64,000 nt of DNA from Cellulomonas sp. KRMCY2 (lineage in GTDB: Bacteria; Actinomycetota; Actinomycetes; Actinomycetales; Cellulomonadaceae). The stretch is from the NCBI RefSeq assembly GCF_000526515.1, contig NZ_JAGF01000001.1:1-64000 (forward strand), given 5' to 3'. Shown here piece after piece: positions 54,034-63,749 of this stretch (positions within the stretch are counted from its first letter, which is position 1; every line of letters begins with the position of its first letter). A program made the translations under genes and the position numbers. The notes below the pieces were generated by a model. That model searched no databases. It was not told where the DNA came from and worked only from the letters and a program-made list of their open reading frames with translations.

Positions 54034-54921
54034 ATGAACGGCGAACAGCTCCAGAAGATGGCGACGGCGCAGGGGTTCATCGCCGCCCTCGACCAGAGCG
54101 GCGGCAGCACGCCGAAGGCCCTTCGGCTGTACGGCATCGACGAGTCCGCGTGGGCCGACGAGGCAGGGATGTTCGACCTCGTCCACGAGATGCGCACCCG
54201 CATCATCACCAGCCCGGTCTTCACCGGCGAGCGGATCCTCGGCGCGATCCTGTTCGAGAAGACGATGGACCGGCAGATCGGTGGCATGGGAGCCGCCGAG
54301 TACCTCTGGCAGACGAAGGGGGTCGTGCCCTTCCTCAAGGTGGACAAGGGCCTGGCCGACGAGGCTGACGGCACCCGGGTGATGAAGCCGATCCCGGACC
54401 TGGACGACCTCCTGGCCCGCGCCGTCGGGCACGGCGTGTTCGGCACCAAGATGCGCTCGGTCATCACGCTCGCGGACAGGACCGGCATCGCCGCGGTGGT
54501 CGGCCAGCAGCTCGAGATCGCCCGACAGATCCTGGCGGCGGGGCTCGTCCCGATCGTCGAGCCGGAGATCGACATCCACAGCCCGGAGAAGGCCGAGGCC
54601 GAGGAGCTGCTCCGGTCGGCCCTGCTCGCCGAGCTCGACCTGCTCGCCGACGACCAGCGCGTCATGCTCAAGCTGACGCTCCCGGAGCAGGACGGTCTGC
54701 TCACGCCGCTCGTCGAGCACCCTCGGGTGCTGCGGGTCGCGGCGCTGTCCGGCGGGTACAGCCGCGCCGAGGCGACAGCGCGACTCGCACGCCAGCCCGG
54801 CGTCATCGCGAGCTTCTCCCGGGCGCTGACCGAAGGGCTGACCGCCCAGCAGAGCGCCGAGGAGTTCGACGCCGTGCTCGACGCGTCGATCGCCGGCATC
54901 TACGCGGCGTCGATCACCTGA
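54034..54921 (+). CDS. Fructose-bisphosphate aldolase class I
   Basis: A 295-residue enzyme. FIAALDQSGGSTPKALRLYG is the conserved start, RIITSPVFTGERILGAILFE, LWQTKGVVPFLKVDKGLADE and IPDLDDLLARAVGHGVFGTK the substrate-binding parts, QRVMLKLTLPEQDGLLTPLV contains the Schiff-base Lys and LSGGYSRAEATARLARQPGV the phosphate-binding loop. It cleaves fructose 1,6-bisphosphate to DHAP and GAP. ATG 54034 follows GGAGGGGCTCG. Single gene. Confidence 0.95.
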   Translation: MNGEQLQKMATAQGFIAALDQSGGSTPKALRLYGIDESAWADEAGMFDLVHEMRTRIITSPVFTGERILGAILFEKTMDRQIGGMGAAEYLWQTKGVVPFLKVDKGLADEADGTRVMKPIPDLDDLLARAVGHGVFGTKMRSVITLADRTGIAAVVGQQLEIARQILAAGLVPIVEPEIDIHSPEKAEAEELLRSALLAELDLLADDQRVMLKLTLPEQDGLLTPLVEHPRVLRVAALSGGYSRAEATARLARQPGVIASFSRALTEGLTAQQSAEEFDAVLDASIAGIYAASIT

Positions 54922-54944
54922 CACCGCTCGGGAAGCGCGACGGA

Positions 54945-55904
54945 TCAGTCGTGCGGTGACCGCGCCGAGCGCTCGACCCGACGCCGCGCGGCGCGCGACC
55001 ACAGCGCCTTCTGGACGAGCAGGGTCAGCCACCCGGCGAGCGCCATGCCTGTGAGGTTGATGACCAGCTGGAGCGAGCTGCCCCAGATCTCCTCCCCGAC
55101 GCCGAAGGCGAGTCCCAGCGCGACGTTCCCTGCTGCGGGGATCGTCGTGACCGAGATGAACACGCCCGACAGGCCGCCGACCCGCGCGGAGGTCAGCGAT
55201 AGGACACCGGCGGCCGCAGCGACCACGGCCACGATGAAGGACCACTTGTCCGGGGTGTAGATGAACGCCGTTCCGGGTCGCGGACCGACCACGTCCTGCA
55301 CCGTGACCCACCCGAGGGCCCGGGCAAGGAGCGCTGCCGCGCCGGTGACGAGGATCGCGACGGCGAACCCGACCACGAGGGTGCGCGCGGCCCGCTTGGC
55401 GAGCCCGAACCGACGACGCACCAGGGCGACGCCCAGGGCGGCCACGGCACCGAACTCGGGGCCGAGCACCATCGCGCCGATCACGAGGATCTGGGAGTCC
55501 AGCACGATCGCGATCCCTGCGATGAGCGTCGCCAGGCACATGAAGATGACGTACGTCCAGTTCAGCTCGGAGTCGTCGTAGGCCTGCTGCGTGACGTCCG
55601 CCCAGACCACGGAGTCGGCGCTGCTGCCCGGCGCCAGCCGGTCCGCCTCGTAGCCGGCCTGCGACATCCACGCCTGCACCGGCTCGATCTGCAGGCTGCC
55701 GGTCTTGTGCACGCCGAGCGACCGCAACCGCTCGACCACGTCGTTGGCCGCCTCGCGAGCGACGTCGGCCAGCACCAGGTCACCGATCGGCCGGACCGAG
55801 GCGCCACGGATACGGGAGAGGCTGCTCACCGCCGGGTCCTCGGTCAGCAGCGCGACGACGCGATCGCTGAGATCGGCAGTGACCGAGATCCGCACGTGCA
55901 GCAC
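54945..55904 (-). CDS. DUF389-family membrane protein
   Basis: A 319-residue protein. An N-terminal cytosolic ferredoxin-like domain ([20 protein letters not shown]) is followed by six helices including [20 protein letters not shown] and [20 protein letters not shown], the diagnostic DUF389 motif, then [20 protein letters not shown]. Often called TIGR00341; function unknown. GTG 55904 (VLHVRIS) is preferred because DUF389 proteins start LHVRI. Confidence 0.9.
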   Translation of the reverse strand: MLHVRISVTADLSDRVVALLTEDPAVSSLSRIRGASVRPIGDLVLADVAREAANDVVERLRSLGVHKTGSLQIEPVQAWMSQAGYEADRLAPGSSADSVVWADVTQQAYDDSELNWTYVIFMCLATLIAGIAIVLDSQILVIGAMVLGPEFGAVAALGVALVRRRFGLAKRAARTLVVGFAVAILVTGAAALLARALGWVTVQDVVGPRPGTAFIYTPDKWSFIVAVVAAAAGVLSLTSARVGGLSGVFISVTTIPAAGNVALGLAFGVGEEIWGSSLQLVINLTGMALAGWLTLLVQKALWSRAARRRVERSARSPHD

Positions 55905-55968
55905 GCACGTATTGTGCACCGCCTCCGGTCCACCGGCCGGTGCCGGCGGCACGAACAGCCTCATGGTC

Positions 55969-56013
55969 CGATGTCCGAGTCCACCCCGATGTCCGAGCAG
56001 CCCGATGTCCGAG
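55969..56013 (+). repeat. Three direct repeats CGATGTCCGAG
   Basis: CGATGTCCGAG occurs at 55969-55979, 55987-55997 and 56003-56013, just upstream of the DUF1905 gene. The first two copies, and the DUF1905 start, share one reading frame (ATG TCC GAG = MSE), so they could be alternative starts or a decayed leader; they may also be an operator. Confidence 0.55.
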
Positions 56014-56033
56014 CACGCTGCGACGATGCGGTC

Positions 56034-56336
56034 ATGACCTACGAGTTCGACGCCCCGCTCTGGCTCTGGGACGCCCGCGCGACCGACAGCTGGACCTTCG
56101 CCAGCCTGCCCGAGGACACCGCCGACGAGATCCTCGAGGTGGCCGCACCTGTCGCCCGCGGGTTCGGATCGGTGCGCGTGGAGGTCACCGTGGGCCGCAC
56201 GACCTGGCGGACGTCGATCTTCCCGGACAGCACGCGCCGCACCTACGCGCTGCCGATCAAGCGCGCGGTCCGCCGGGCGGAGCACCTCGAGGCGGGCGGC
56301 ACCGCCCACGTCCGGCTCAGCCTGCTCGACGTCTGA
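56034..56336 (+). CDS. DUF1905-family protein
   Basis: One hundred residues. [40 protein letters not shown] and [20 protein letters not shown] with [20 protein letters not shown] form the whole DUF1905 barrel, paralogous to 52385. ATG 56034 lacks a clear ribosome binding site; ATG 55971 (MSESTP) in the same frame is an alternative start. Function unknown. Confidence 0.87.
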   Translation: MTYEFDAPLWLWDARATDSWTFASLPEDTADEILEVAAPVARGFGSVRVEVTVGRTTWRTSIFPDSTRRTYALPIKRAVRRAEHLEAGGTAHVRLSLLDV

Positions 56337-56413
56337 CCTCCGGCCTCGCCGCCTCGTCGGCCGCCCACGGCAGCCGAGACGGCCGGGTCATGGTGGTCAG
56401 CTAGCCTGAGCCG

Positions 56414-58261
56414 ATGGCTCGCCGGCCCCGTGGACGCACGACGCTGCACGCGCAGCTGTCCGCGCCGCTGCGGCGCTTCCTCGGGACCGAGTCGGCCGGC
56501 GCGGCCCTCCTGGTGGCCGCCGCGGCGGTCGCGCTGGCGTGGGCGAACTCGCCGGCGTCCGGCGCGTACGAGGAGATCCTCGGCCTGCCGGTCTCGCTGA
56601 GCATCGGCGAGGCCACCCTGTCGATGAGCGCCCACCACTGGGTCAACGACGGCCTCATGACCGCCTTCTTCTTCGTCATCGGCCTGGAGGTCCGTCGCGA
56701 GCTCTCCCTGGGCGAGCTCACCGACCGGCGGCGGATCGTCGTGCCGACGGTCGCCGGACTCGTCGGCATGGTCGTCCCGGCGCTGCTCTACCTCGCCGTC
56801 AACCCGGCCGGGGAGGCGGCCCGCGGGTGGGGCGTCGTCATCGGCACCGACACCGCGTTCCTGCTCGGCGCGCTCGCCGTCGTCGGACCGCGTCTGTCCA
56901 CACAGCTGCGGCTCTTCCTGCTGACGATGACGGTGATCGACGACATCCTCGCCGTCACGGTGATCGGGGTGGCGTACTCCGACGGCGTGGCACCCATGCC
57001 GCTCGCCGCCGCCGTCGCCTGCCTCGTCGCTCTGGTGGTGCTCGCCCGACGAGGCGTCTGGCAGGCATCCCCGTACGTCGTCGTGCTGGTGGTGCTCTGG
57101 TTCGCCACGCTCGAGTCCGGCGTGCACCCGTCGATCGCCGGGATGCTGTCCGGGCTGCTGGTGCCGGCGCTGGCGCCGCGACGCGAGGTCGTCGAAGGTG
57201 CGGCGTCGCTCGCGCGGGCGTTCCGCCAGTCGCCCCTGCCGAGCGTCGGCCGCACGGCCCAGCGCGGCATCGTGCGCGCGATCTCGGTCAACGAGAGGCT
57301 CCAGGCCGTCCTCCACCCGTGGACGAGCTACGTCGTGGTCCCGGTCTTCGCCCTGGCCAACGCCGGGATCGACCTGCGCGACGGCGCCCTCCAGGACGCG
57401 CTGCGCTCGCCGGTGACCTGGGGCGTGGTGGCCGGTCTCGTCCTGGGAAAGCTCATCGGGATCAGCGGCGGCACGTTCCTCGCGCTGCGGGCCGGCTGGG
57501 GACGGCTGCCGCAGGGCGTCGGCCCGGGCCAGGTGACCGGCGGCGCGGCACTGTCCGGGATCGGCTTCACGGTCTCGCTCCTCATCGCCGGTCTCGCCTT
57601 CGGCGACGGTCTGCGCGAGGAGGCAGCGGTGGGTGTGCTCATCGCCGCCGTGCTCGCGACGGGGCTCGGCTGGGTGGCCTTCCGGCTCGCCGCCGTGCTC
57701 CTCGGCGAGCGCACCGCCGAGCTCCCGCGGGTGCTGGCCGACCCGGTGGCACCCGACCGCGACCACATCCGGGGACCGGAGACCGCACCGCTCACGCTCG
57801 TGGAGTACCTGGACTTCGAGTGCCCGTTCTGCGCGAAGGCGACCGGCGTCGGACGGGAGCTGCGGGAGCACTTCGGGGACCGGCTTCGCTACGTCGTCCG
57901 GCACCTCCCGCTGCCCGATGTGCATCCGCACGCCGAACAGGCGGCGATGGCAGCCGAGGCCGCGGGGGCCCAGGGCCGGTTCTGGGAGATGCACGACCTG
58001 CTCTTCGCCCACCAGGACCGGCTCGAGCCGGAGCACCTCGTCCGCTACGCCGAGAAGCTCGGCCTGGACGTCGACCGGTTCGTCGAGGACCTGTCCGACG
58101 AGCGCCTCGCCGCACGCATCCGCGAGGACGTGGCCGGGGCCGAGGCCAGCGGCGCCCGGAGCACCCCGACGTTCTTCGTCATGGCGGACCGGCACGTCGA
58201 CGCGTACGACGCCGCGACGCTCATCGAGCGGCTGGAACGGCACGCGGCCCGGGCCGTCTGA
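56414..58261 (+). CDS. nhaA: NhaA Na+/H+ antiporter fused to a DsbA-like thioredoxin domain
   Basis: A 615-residue protein. Residues 15-420 are Nha[40 protein letters not shown] (TDTA motif) and [20 protein letters not shown] with the two transport Asp residues. Residues 430-615 are a thioredoxin-fold domain with [20 protein letters not shown] (CPFC active site) and [20 protein letters not shown] (cis-Pro TPTFF). This fusion is known in actinobacteria. The thiol domain is on the C-terminal, probably cytoplasmic side. Role: Na+ and pH homeostasis, perhaps redox controlled. Confidence 0.95.
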   Translation: MARRPRGRTTLHAQLSAPLRRFLGTESAGAALLVAAAAVALAWANSPASGAYEEILGLPVSLSIGEATLSMSAHHWVNDGLMTAFFFVIGLEVRRELSLGELTDRRRIVVPTVAGLVGMVVPALLYLAVNPAGEAARGWGVVIGTDTAFLLGALAVVGPRLSTQLRLFLLTMTVIDDILAVTVIGVAYSDGVAPMPLAAAVACLVALVVLARRGVWQASPYVVVLVVLWFATLESGVHPSIAGMLSGLLVPALAPRREVVEGAASLARAFRQSPLPSVGRTAQRGIVRAISVNERLQAVLHPWTSYVVVPVFALANAGIDLRDGALQDALRSPVTWGVVAGLVLGKLIGISGGTFLALRAGWGRLPQGVGPGQVTGGAALSGIGFTVSLLIAGLAFGDGLREEAAVGVLIAAVLATGLGWVAFRLAAVLLGERTAELPRVLADPVAPDRDHIRGPETAPLTLVEYLDFECPFCAKATGVGRELREHFGDRLRYVVRHLPLPDVHPHAEQAAMAAEAAGAQGRFWEMHDLLFAHQDRLEPEHLVRYAEKLGLDVDRFVEDLSDERLAARIREDVAGAEASGARSTPTFFVMADRHVDAYDAATLIERLERHAARAV

Positions 58262-58338
58262 CGGGTTGACTTCGAGCACGCTCGAAGGGAGAGACTCGAC
58301 CGGTCGGCGTCCGCCGGCATCTGGCGAAGGGAGCCGCC

Positions 58339-59214
58339 ATGCGGGTGGGTGTGCACGTCTTCCGGTTCGACGCCGTCCGGCCCGACCAGCTGCGGCGCGA
58401 GCTGGCCGACACCTGCGAGGCCGTGGAGGCCGGCGGGATCAGCTGGCTGTCCGTGATGGACCACTGGTTCCAGATGCCGGGCTACCCGGCGGACGACCCG
58501 ATGCTCGAGGCGTACACGACCCTGGGCTTCCTGGCCGGGCACACGTCGACCACCCAGCTCGGCGTCCTGGTCACGGGCGTGACCTACCGCCACCCGGGTC
58601 TGCTCGCCAAGATCGCGGCGACGCTCGACGTGCTGTCCGGCGGCCGCGCGACCCTCGGCATCGGTGCGGCCTGGTACGAGCGCGAGCACCTCGCACTCGG
58701 CGTGCCGTACCCGCCCCTGGCGGAGCGGTTCGAGCGCTTGGCGGAGACCCTCCGGATCTGCCTGCAGATGTGGGACCCGGACGACGACGGCCCCTTCGAG
58801 GGCACGCACTACCGGCTGGCGGAGACCCTCTGCTCGCCGCTGCCGCTCAGCAGGCCGCATCCGGAGGTCCTGATCGGCGGCTCCGGCGAACGCAAGACGC
58901 TGCGCCTGGTCGCGCAGTACGGCGACGCGTGCAACTTCTTCCCGTCCTCCCCCGAACAGGTCGCGCACAAGATCGACGTGCTCCACCGGCACTGCGACGA
59001 CGTCGGCCGCGACCCGGCCGAGATCCGGGTCACCCTGCTGGACCCGGGGCCGGAGCTCGCGCGCGGGGATGCCGCCGGGTTCGCCGGACGGATGGCGCCC
59101 TTCGCGGCGCTCGGCGTGGAGAGCGTCATCGTGATGCCGCCGGAGGGCAGCCTCGCCGCCTGGGTGCGGACGCAGGTGGCCCCCGCGGTGCCGCTCCTGG
59201 CCGACCTCGGCTGA
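58339..59214 (+). CDS. LLM-class F420-dependent oxidoreductase
   Basis: A 291-residue luciferase-like TIM barrel. GISWLSVMDHWFQMPGYPAD, LGVLVTGVTYRHPGLLAKIA and ATLDVLSGGRATLGIGAAWY with REHLALGVPYPPLAERFERL are the conserved LLM motifs, and EVLIGGSGERKTLRLVAQYG the cofactor region. Such enzymes in actinobacteria usually use F420; the substrate is unknown. Single gene. Confidence 0.92.
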   Translation: MRVGVHVFRFDAVRPDQLRRELADTCEAVEAGGISWLSVMDHWFQMPGYPADDPMLEAYTTLGFLAGHTSTTQLGVLVTGVTYRHPGLLAKIAATLDVLSGGRATLGIGAAWYEREHLALGVPYPPLAERFERLAETLRICLQMWDPDDDGPFEGTHYRLAETLCSPLPLSRPHPEVLIGGSGERKTLRLVAQYGDACNFFPSSPEQVAHKIDVLHRHCDDVGRDPAEIRVTLLDPGPELARGDAAGFAGRMAPFAALGVESVIVMPPEGSLAAWVRTQVAPAVPLLADLG

Positions 59215-59331
59215 GGCGGGCGCGTGCGGCTGAGGCGGGCGGGCTCGCCGCATGCGTGCGATCATGTCCCGAAGGCCGTCATCCGTCTCGCCGCGGATGG
59301 CGGCCCTTCTCAACCGCCTGGTCCCTGGCGC

Positions 59332-59559
59332 TCAGCTCGCCAGGAGCCTCGCCGGCTCGGCGCAGACGTCCCAGCGCGGGGCAAGCTGCGCCGGAGGGTA
59401 CTCGGGCGGCGGACCGCCGAAGAAGCACTCGCAGGGCCCGTCGTAGTGGCGGTACTCCGTCGACGGGCGGGCGGCGCACGGCACACCGACTCGACGGTCC
59501 GACCCCCGGTCGAAGCTCGGGTTGGTCAGGACCTCCCAGTCACCGTCGATGTGCGCCAT
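59332..59559 (-). CDS. 75-residue Cys-containing protein (paralog 1)
   Basis: Seventy-five residues starting MAHIDGDWEVLTNPSFDRGS. The core VGVPCAARPSTEYRHYDGPC, ECFFGGPPPEYPP is nearly identical in the paralog at 61618, also 75 residues. Conserved Cys residues (PC, GPCEC, DVCAEP) might bind a metal. ATG 59559 is chosen because it aligns with the paralog; an ATG at 59589 is possible. No family recognised. Confidence 0.68.
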   Translation of the reverse strand: MAHIDGDWEVLTNPSFDRGSDRRVGVPCAARPSTEYRHYDGPCECFFGGPPPEYPPAQLAPRWDVCAEPARLLAS

Positions 59560-59653
59560 GTATGTCCATCGGCGGGCAAGCATGGTCATGTGAGCGATAA
59601 CGCGGGATGAACGTGAGTCGCCTCGGCCACGGTCCGTCACGGCCCTGGTTCAG

Positions 59654-60034
59654 TCACGGCCCCGGTTCAGTCACGGCCCATCCAGGTGGCCACGTCGACC
59701 TCGTTGCCCTCCGCGTCGGCAGGGTCCACCACGCGGGCGCGTGGGCGTCGGTCACCAGGTGGCCGCCCTCCTCGGTCAGGCCCAGGACGTCGTGCGTGAA
59801 CAACCGCACCGTCACACCGGAGTACCGCAGGTCGACGTCCGGGTGGTGGTTCGCGGCGTCGGCCTGCTCGCCGATCCGGTCGACCAGGGCGACGCCGGTC
59901 GCGAACGACCCGGTGCGGAAGTACGCGCAGGCGCCGAACGCCAGCACCCGCCAGTCCTGCACGCCGTCGGAGTCGTGGAACTGCCTCGCCGTGATCTGCC
60001 CGGTCATGGTCGTCACCTCGGCGTCGGTGGTCAT
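59654..60034 (-). CDS. Pterin-4a-carbinolamine dehydratase-like protein, C-terminus frameshifted
   Basis: A 126-residue frame. FATGVALVDRIGEQADAANH and HPDVDLRYSGVTVRLFTHDV contain the HHP.V.L..VTV motif of PCD/DCoH dehydratases. One frame over, RVVDPADAEGNEVDVATWMG ends at 59667 and resembles the close of a VOC/glyoxalase domain, as in actinobacterial PCD-VOC fusions; most of the VOC part is missing. So a shift or internal deletion near 59727 has spoiled the C-terminus. ATG 60034 overlaps the DinB stop. Confidence 0.75.
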   Translation of the reverse strand: MTTDAEVTTMTGQITARQFHDSDGVQDWRVLAFGACAYFRTGSFATGVALVDRIGEQADAANHHPDVDLRYSGVTVRLFTHDVLGLTEEGGHLVTDAHAPAWWTLPTRRATRSTWPPGWAVTEPGP

Positions 60035-60582
60035 GGCTGCGGCGGGTCCTCGCCCACCAGGCCGTCGGTCGCCTCTCGGAAGAGGTCGGCGTGGCCGGTG
60101 TGCCGGGCGTACTCGTCGTGCACGTCCACCAGGACCCGCCGGAAATTCGGTGTCTCGCCGGTGCCGGCGTCACGCTTCGACGGCTGGTCGAGACCTCCGT
60201 CGGCGAGCACCGTGGCCCACGCCGCCCGGGACCGCTCGACGGCATCGCGCCAGAGCGCGTAGAGCTCCTCAGGAGAGTCGTCGGCTGCCGAGCGCCACTC
60301 CCAGTCGGGTCCGTCGTAGCCGGACCACTGCCGTCCGTACGGCGGCCCGCCGAGGTCCTCGGCGGTGCGCTGGTCCTCGACCAGGGCCAGGTGCTTGATC
60401 AGGCCGGCCAGGGTCATGGCCGACGGTGGGTGCGGCGCGTGCAGGGCGGCCGCGTCGAGCCCGCCGACCTTCCAGGCGAACTGCGCACGCGAGCGCTCCA
60501 GGGCGAAGAGCAGCATCTCGACCTCGCCGGCAGTCATCGAGGGTTCGTGGATCGTGGTGTCCAGCTCGGTGTTCTCGGTCAT
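60031..60582 (-). CDS. DinB-family protein
   Basis: A 183-residue helical bundle. Metal-ligand candidates: TLAGLIKHLALVEDQRTAED and VDVHDEYARHTGHADLFREA (HxxxxxRHxGH). Same superfamily as 14150 but only distantly similar. Stop coupled to the downstream dehydratase start (ATGA). It is divergent from the WYL regulator with 57 bp between, so the WYL protein may control it. Confidence 0.9.
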   Translation of the reverse strand: MTENTELDTTIHEPSMTAGEVEMLLFALERSRAQFAWKVGGLDAAALHAPHPPSAMTLAGLIKHLALVEDQRTAEDLGGPPYGRQWSGYDGPDWEWRSAADDSPEELYALWRDAVERSRAAWATVLADGGLDQPSKRDAGTGETPNFRRVLVDVHDEYARHTGHADLFREATDGLVGEDPPQP

Positions 60583-60639
60583 GGCCGAGACGCTAGGGTG
60601 CATTCCGGACGTTCTACTACCGGATTGGAAGAGAATTCG

Positions 60640-61605
60640 GTGAAGCTCGACGAGAGCCCGACGGCGCGGGTGCTGCTCGCCCTCGATCTGGTCCAGGGCA
60701 GCCCAGGCATCACCGCGGACCGGCTGGCGGACAAGCTCGGCGTCTCGGAGCGGGCGGCCCGGCGGTACGTCGCCATCCTGCGTGAGGCCGGCATCCCGAT
60801 CGACTCGGTACGTGGCCGCTACGGCGGCTACCGCGTCGGCCGCGGACTGCGGCTCCCACCCCTGGTGTTCAGCGCCGCCGAAGCCCTGGGCCTGGTCATG
60901 GCCGTGCTCGACGGCCACCACGACGCAGGCGATCCCGTCGACCCGGTCGGCAGCGCCCTCGGCAAGATCATGCGAGCACTGCCCGAGCCGGTCGCCGCGC
61001 AGGCCGAGGCCGTCCGCCGGACCGCGGCACCGGCGCCCGACCGCGCCGCGGCTCGGCCCGACCCCGGGATCACGGCCGTGCTCGTCCAGGCCTGCTCGGA
61101 CCACCGGCGGGTGCGGCTCGGGTACCGCTCCGAGGCCGGCTCCGACTGGGTCGCCGACGTCGAGCCCTGGGCTGTCGTCGTCCGCCACGGCCGGTGGTAC
61201 CTGCTGTGCCGATCCCTGCGCAGTGACGCCCTGCGCGCCTACCGGGTCGACCGGGTCCGCGGCGCCGAGGTGCTCGGCGACACGTTCAGCCCACCCTCGG
61301 GCCTGGACCCGGTCGCCCTGCTCGAGGAGCATCTCGCCGTGGGATGGGAGCACGACGCCGAGGTCGTCATCGACGCGCCCGTCGACACCGTGGCACGGTG
61401 CCTCCCCCGCTCCCTCGGGGTGCTCGATCCCCTCGACGCCGGCACCACGCGACTGGTCGGCAGCACCAGCAACCCGCAGTGGTACGCCCAGGAGCTCACG
61501 GCGATCCCCGCGTCCTACCGGATCGTCAGGTCCCCGGCGGTCCAGGAGGCCGCGCGACTGCTCGGGCAGCGACTGCTGGCGGCCGGCGGTCAGCCGCCTG
61601 CCTGA
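60640..61605 (+). CDS. YafY-type HTH and WYL-domain transcriptional regulator
   Basis: A 321-residue protein. The N-terminal HTH is SPGITADRLADKLGVSERAA, RRYVAILREAGIPIDSVRGR; the WYL domain is seen in RVRLGYRSEAGSDWVADVEP and VVVRHGRWYLLCRSLRSDAL with RAYRVDRVRGAEVL, followed by the WCX C-terminal domain. It likely senses a nucleic acid or nucleotide ligand. GTG 60640 is used. Divergent from the DinB-dehydratase pair. Confidence 0.93.
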   Translation: MKLDESPTARVLLALDLVQGSPGITADRLADKLGVSERAARRYVAILREAGIPIDSVRGRYGGYRVGRGLRLPPLVFSAAEALGLVMAVLDGHHDAGDPVDPVGSALGKIMRALPEPVAAQAEAVRRTAAPAPDRAAARPDPGITAVLVQACSDHRRVRLGYRSEAGSDWVADVEPWAVVVRHGRWYLLCRSLRSDALRAYRVDRVRGAEVLGDTFSPPSGLDPVALLEEHLAVGWEHDAEVVIDAPVDTVARCLPRSLGVLDPLDAGTTRLVGSTSNPQWYAQELTAIPASYRIVRSPAVQEAARLLGQRLLAAGGQPPA

Positions 61606-61617
61606 CGCCGACGGCGC

Positions 61618-61845
61618 TCAGCCCGCCAGGAGCCTCGCCGCCGCTGCACAGAAGTCCCAGCGCGGGGCAAGCTGCGTCGGTGGGTACTCGGGCGGCGGGC
61701 CGCCGAAGAAGCACTCGCAGGGCCCGTCGTAGTGGCGGTACTCCGTCGACGGGCGGGCGGCACACGGCACACCGACTCGACAGTCCGGCCCCCGGGTGAG
61801 TCCCGGGTTCGGCAGGACCTCGCCATCGCCGCCGACGTGTTCCAT
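61618..61845 (-). CDS. 75-residue Cys-containing protein (paralog 2)
   Basis: Seventy-five residues: MEHVGGDGEVLPNPGLTRGP, DCRVGVPCAARPSTEYRHYD and GPCECFFGGPPPEYPPTQLA. From VGVPC onward it differs from paralog 1 at only a few positions, while the first 22 residues vary more; one Cys is added (DCRVG). Both copies close a transcription unit around the dehydratase-DinB-WYL cluster. The conserved Cys/His/Tyr set (C, H, Y, C, C) hints at metal binding. Unknown function. Confidence 0.68.
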   Translation of the reverse strand: MEHVGGDGEVLPNPGLTRGPDCRVGVPCAARPSTEYRHYDGPCECFFGGPPPEYPPTQLAPRWDFCAAAARLLAG

Positions 61846-61938
61846 GCAGAGCCCATCGTGCGGACGCATGATCGTGTGAGCGACCACACGGGTGAATCCG
61901 TCGCCCGTCCGTCGACCCTGCCTCCGGCACTCGTCGAC

Positions 61939-63630
61939 TCAGATGTCGTAGGTCCGGCGATAGGCCTTGACCGCGCTGTTCACGGTGGGGAAGAAGTGGT
62001 CCGGACCGAACCTGCTGCCGACACCGAACCTGACCAGACGGTCCTTGATCGGGCCCTTCATCTCCGCGAAGACCAGACTGATCCCGGCGCGGTCGAGGTG
62101 GTCGTCGAGCTCGACGAGATCATCGATCGCCGTGGTGTCGACCCCGGTGATGGGCTCTGCGGCGACGACCACCCACCGCACCGGTCCGGGTGCCTCCGCG
62201 ACGAGCCGGCGGACGTGGGCGTCGAACACGTCACCGTTGGCGAAGAACAGCGGAGCGTCGAAGCGGGCGATCACCAGACCGGGGATGCGCCGGCCCTCGG
62301 GATGCCGACTCAGGTCGTGGTACCCGGGCACGTCCTCGATGCTGACCAGCTCCGTGCGGTACGGGTCCCACGCCTGCCGCACGAATGCCATCAACGACAG
62401 GCCGATCGCCACGACGATGCCCTGGAGCACCCCGATGAAGGCGACTCCGAGGAAGGCCGCGATGAGCAGCGCGGTCTCGATGCGGCTCATCCGCGCGAGG
62501 CGCACCAGGGTCGTGACGTCCACCATCGAGGCAGCGGCGACGATGACGACGGCGGCGAGCGTGCTGGACGGCAGGTAGGCGGGTAGACCGGGTGCCAGGG
62601 CCATGAACGCGACCAGCAGCGCTGCCGCCACGACCCCGACCAGCTGGGTGCGTGCCCCGGCCTGGACGGCCACGGGCGTCCGCGACGCGCTGCCGGACAC
62701 CGGGAATCCGCCGAGCAGCCCGCTCGCAGCGTTCGCGACACCCAGAGCACCCATCTCCTGGTTGCCGTCGGCGGTGTAACCGTGACGGCTCGCCAGGGCC
62801 CGGGAGAGGACGCTGGTGTCCGCGAAGGCGATGAGGGCGATCCCTGCGGCAGGCCCCAGGAGGTCCATGACATCGCTCAGCTGCAGTCCCGACAGGGCCG
62901 GCGCCGGGAGCCCCGGGGGCAGGGCGCCGACCACCGGAAGCCTTCCCCCGAGGCCGAGGACGGCCGTCGCGGTCGCTGATCCGACGACCGCCAGCACGAC
63001 CCCCGGCAGCGTCGAGCGGAGCAGCCTCGGAACGACGATCGCGCCCAACGAGCCGATGCCGATCACCACGGCCGCGCCGTTGGCCTCGCCGTCGGCCAGG
63101 CCACGGATCGTCTGCCCGAGGTAGTCCCACACCGAGCCTCCCCGGACGGAGATCCCCAGCAGCTTGGGCAGCTGGGCGGCGATCACGACCAGCGCGATGC
63201 CGTTGAGGTAGCCGACCCGGATGGGTTTGGAGAGCAGTCGGGTGACGAAACCGAGCCGGAGCGCCCGACCGGCCATCAGGATCAGGCCCATGAGCAGGGC
63301 CAGCATCCCGGCCAGCGACACGGCGCGTCCGGAGCTGCCGAGGGCCAGCGGCAGGACGGCCGCGGCGATCATGGGTGCCAGCGACGAGTCCGGTCCCAGC
63401 ACCAGGACCCGTGACGGCCCGAAGACCGCGTAGGCGAGCAGCGGCACGATCGTCGCGTACAGACCCGTGACAGGAGGCAACCCGGCGGCCTCGGCATAGG
63501 CCATCCCGGCCGGGATCAGCAGCGCCACGAGGACGGCCCCCGCGGTCAGATCGGGCCGGAGCCACGACCTCTCGTAGCGTCGGGCCACACCGACGCCGGG
63601 GAAGATCGTCTCGACCCGTCCGCGGCCCAT
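61939..63630 (-). CDS. SulP/SLC26-family anion transporter with STAS domain
   Basis: A 563-residue protein. The membrane part holds GAVLVALLIPAGMAYAEAAG, GLPPVTGLYATIVPLLAYAV (SulP signature) and about 11-12 helices. Residues about 435-560 form a STAS domain (VIARFDAPLFFANGDVFDAH, PITGVDTTAIDDLVELDDHL). It transports sulfate, bicarbonate or similar anions; which is not determinable here. ATG 63630 (MGRGRVETIFPG) is preferred to the longer frame. Confidence 0.93.
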   Translation of the reverse strand: MGRGRVETIFPGVGVARRYERSWLRPDLTAGAVLVALLIPAGMAYAEAAGLPPVTGLYATIVPLLAYAVFGPSRVLVLGPDSSLAPMIAAAVLPLALGSSGRAVSLAGMLALLMGLILMAGRALRLGFVTRLLSKPIRVGYLNGIALVVIAAQLPKLLGISVRGGSVWDYLGQTIRGLADGEANGAAVVIGIGSLGAIVVPRLLRSTLPGVVLAVVGSATATAVLGLGGRLPVVGALPPGLPAPALSGLQLSDVMDLLGPAAGIALIAFADTSVLSRALASRHGYTADGNQEMGALGVANAASGLLGGFPVSGSASRTPVAVQAGARTQLVGVVAAALLVAFMALAPGLPAYLPSSTLAAVVIVAAASMVDVTTLVRLARMSRIETALLIAAFLGVAFIGVLQGIVVAIGLSLMAFVRQAWDPYRTELVSIEDVPGYHDLSRHPEGRRIPGLVIARFDAPLFFANGDVFDAHVRRLVAEAPGPVRWVVVAAEPITGVDTTAIDDLVELDDHLDRAGISLVFAEMKGPIKDRLVRFGVGSRFGPDHFFPTVNSAVKAYRRTYDI

Positions 63631-63749
63631 CGTGCCAGCGTAGGCCGCGGCTTTCCGAACCGGTGGCGACCCGTGCATGATGGGCACGTCGCTCCGGCGA
63701 CGTGCCCTCCGTCGACGCTGCCGGCAACCCGTAGAGCTCGGAGGCAGTC

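Noticed and set aside
53875-55671. Long minus-strand frames across the aldolase gene
   Set aside because: Shadows of the aldolase and DUF389 genes; composition is Arg/Gly-rich without domains.
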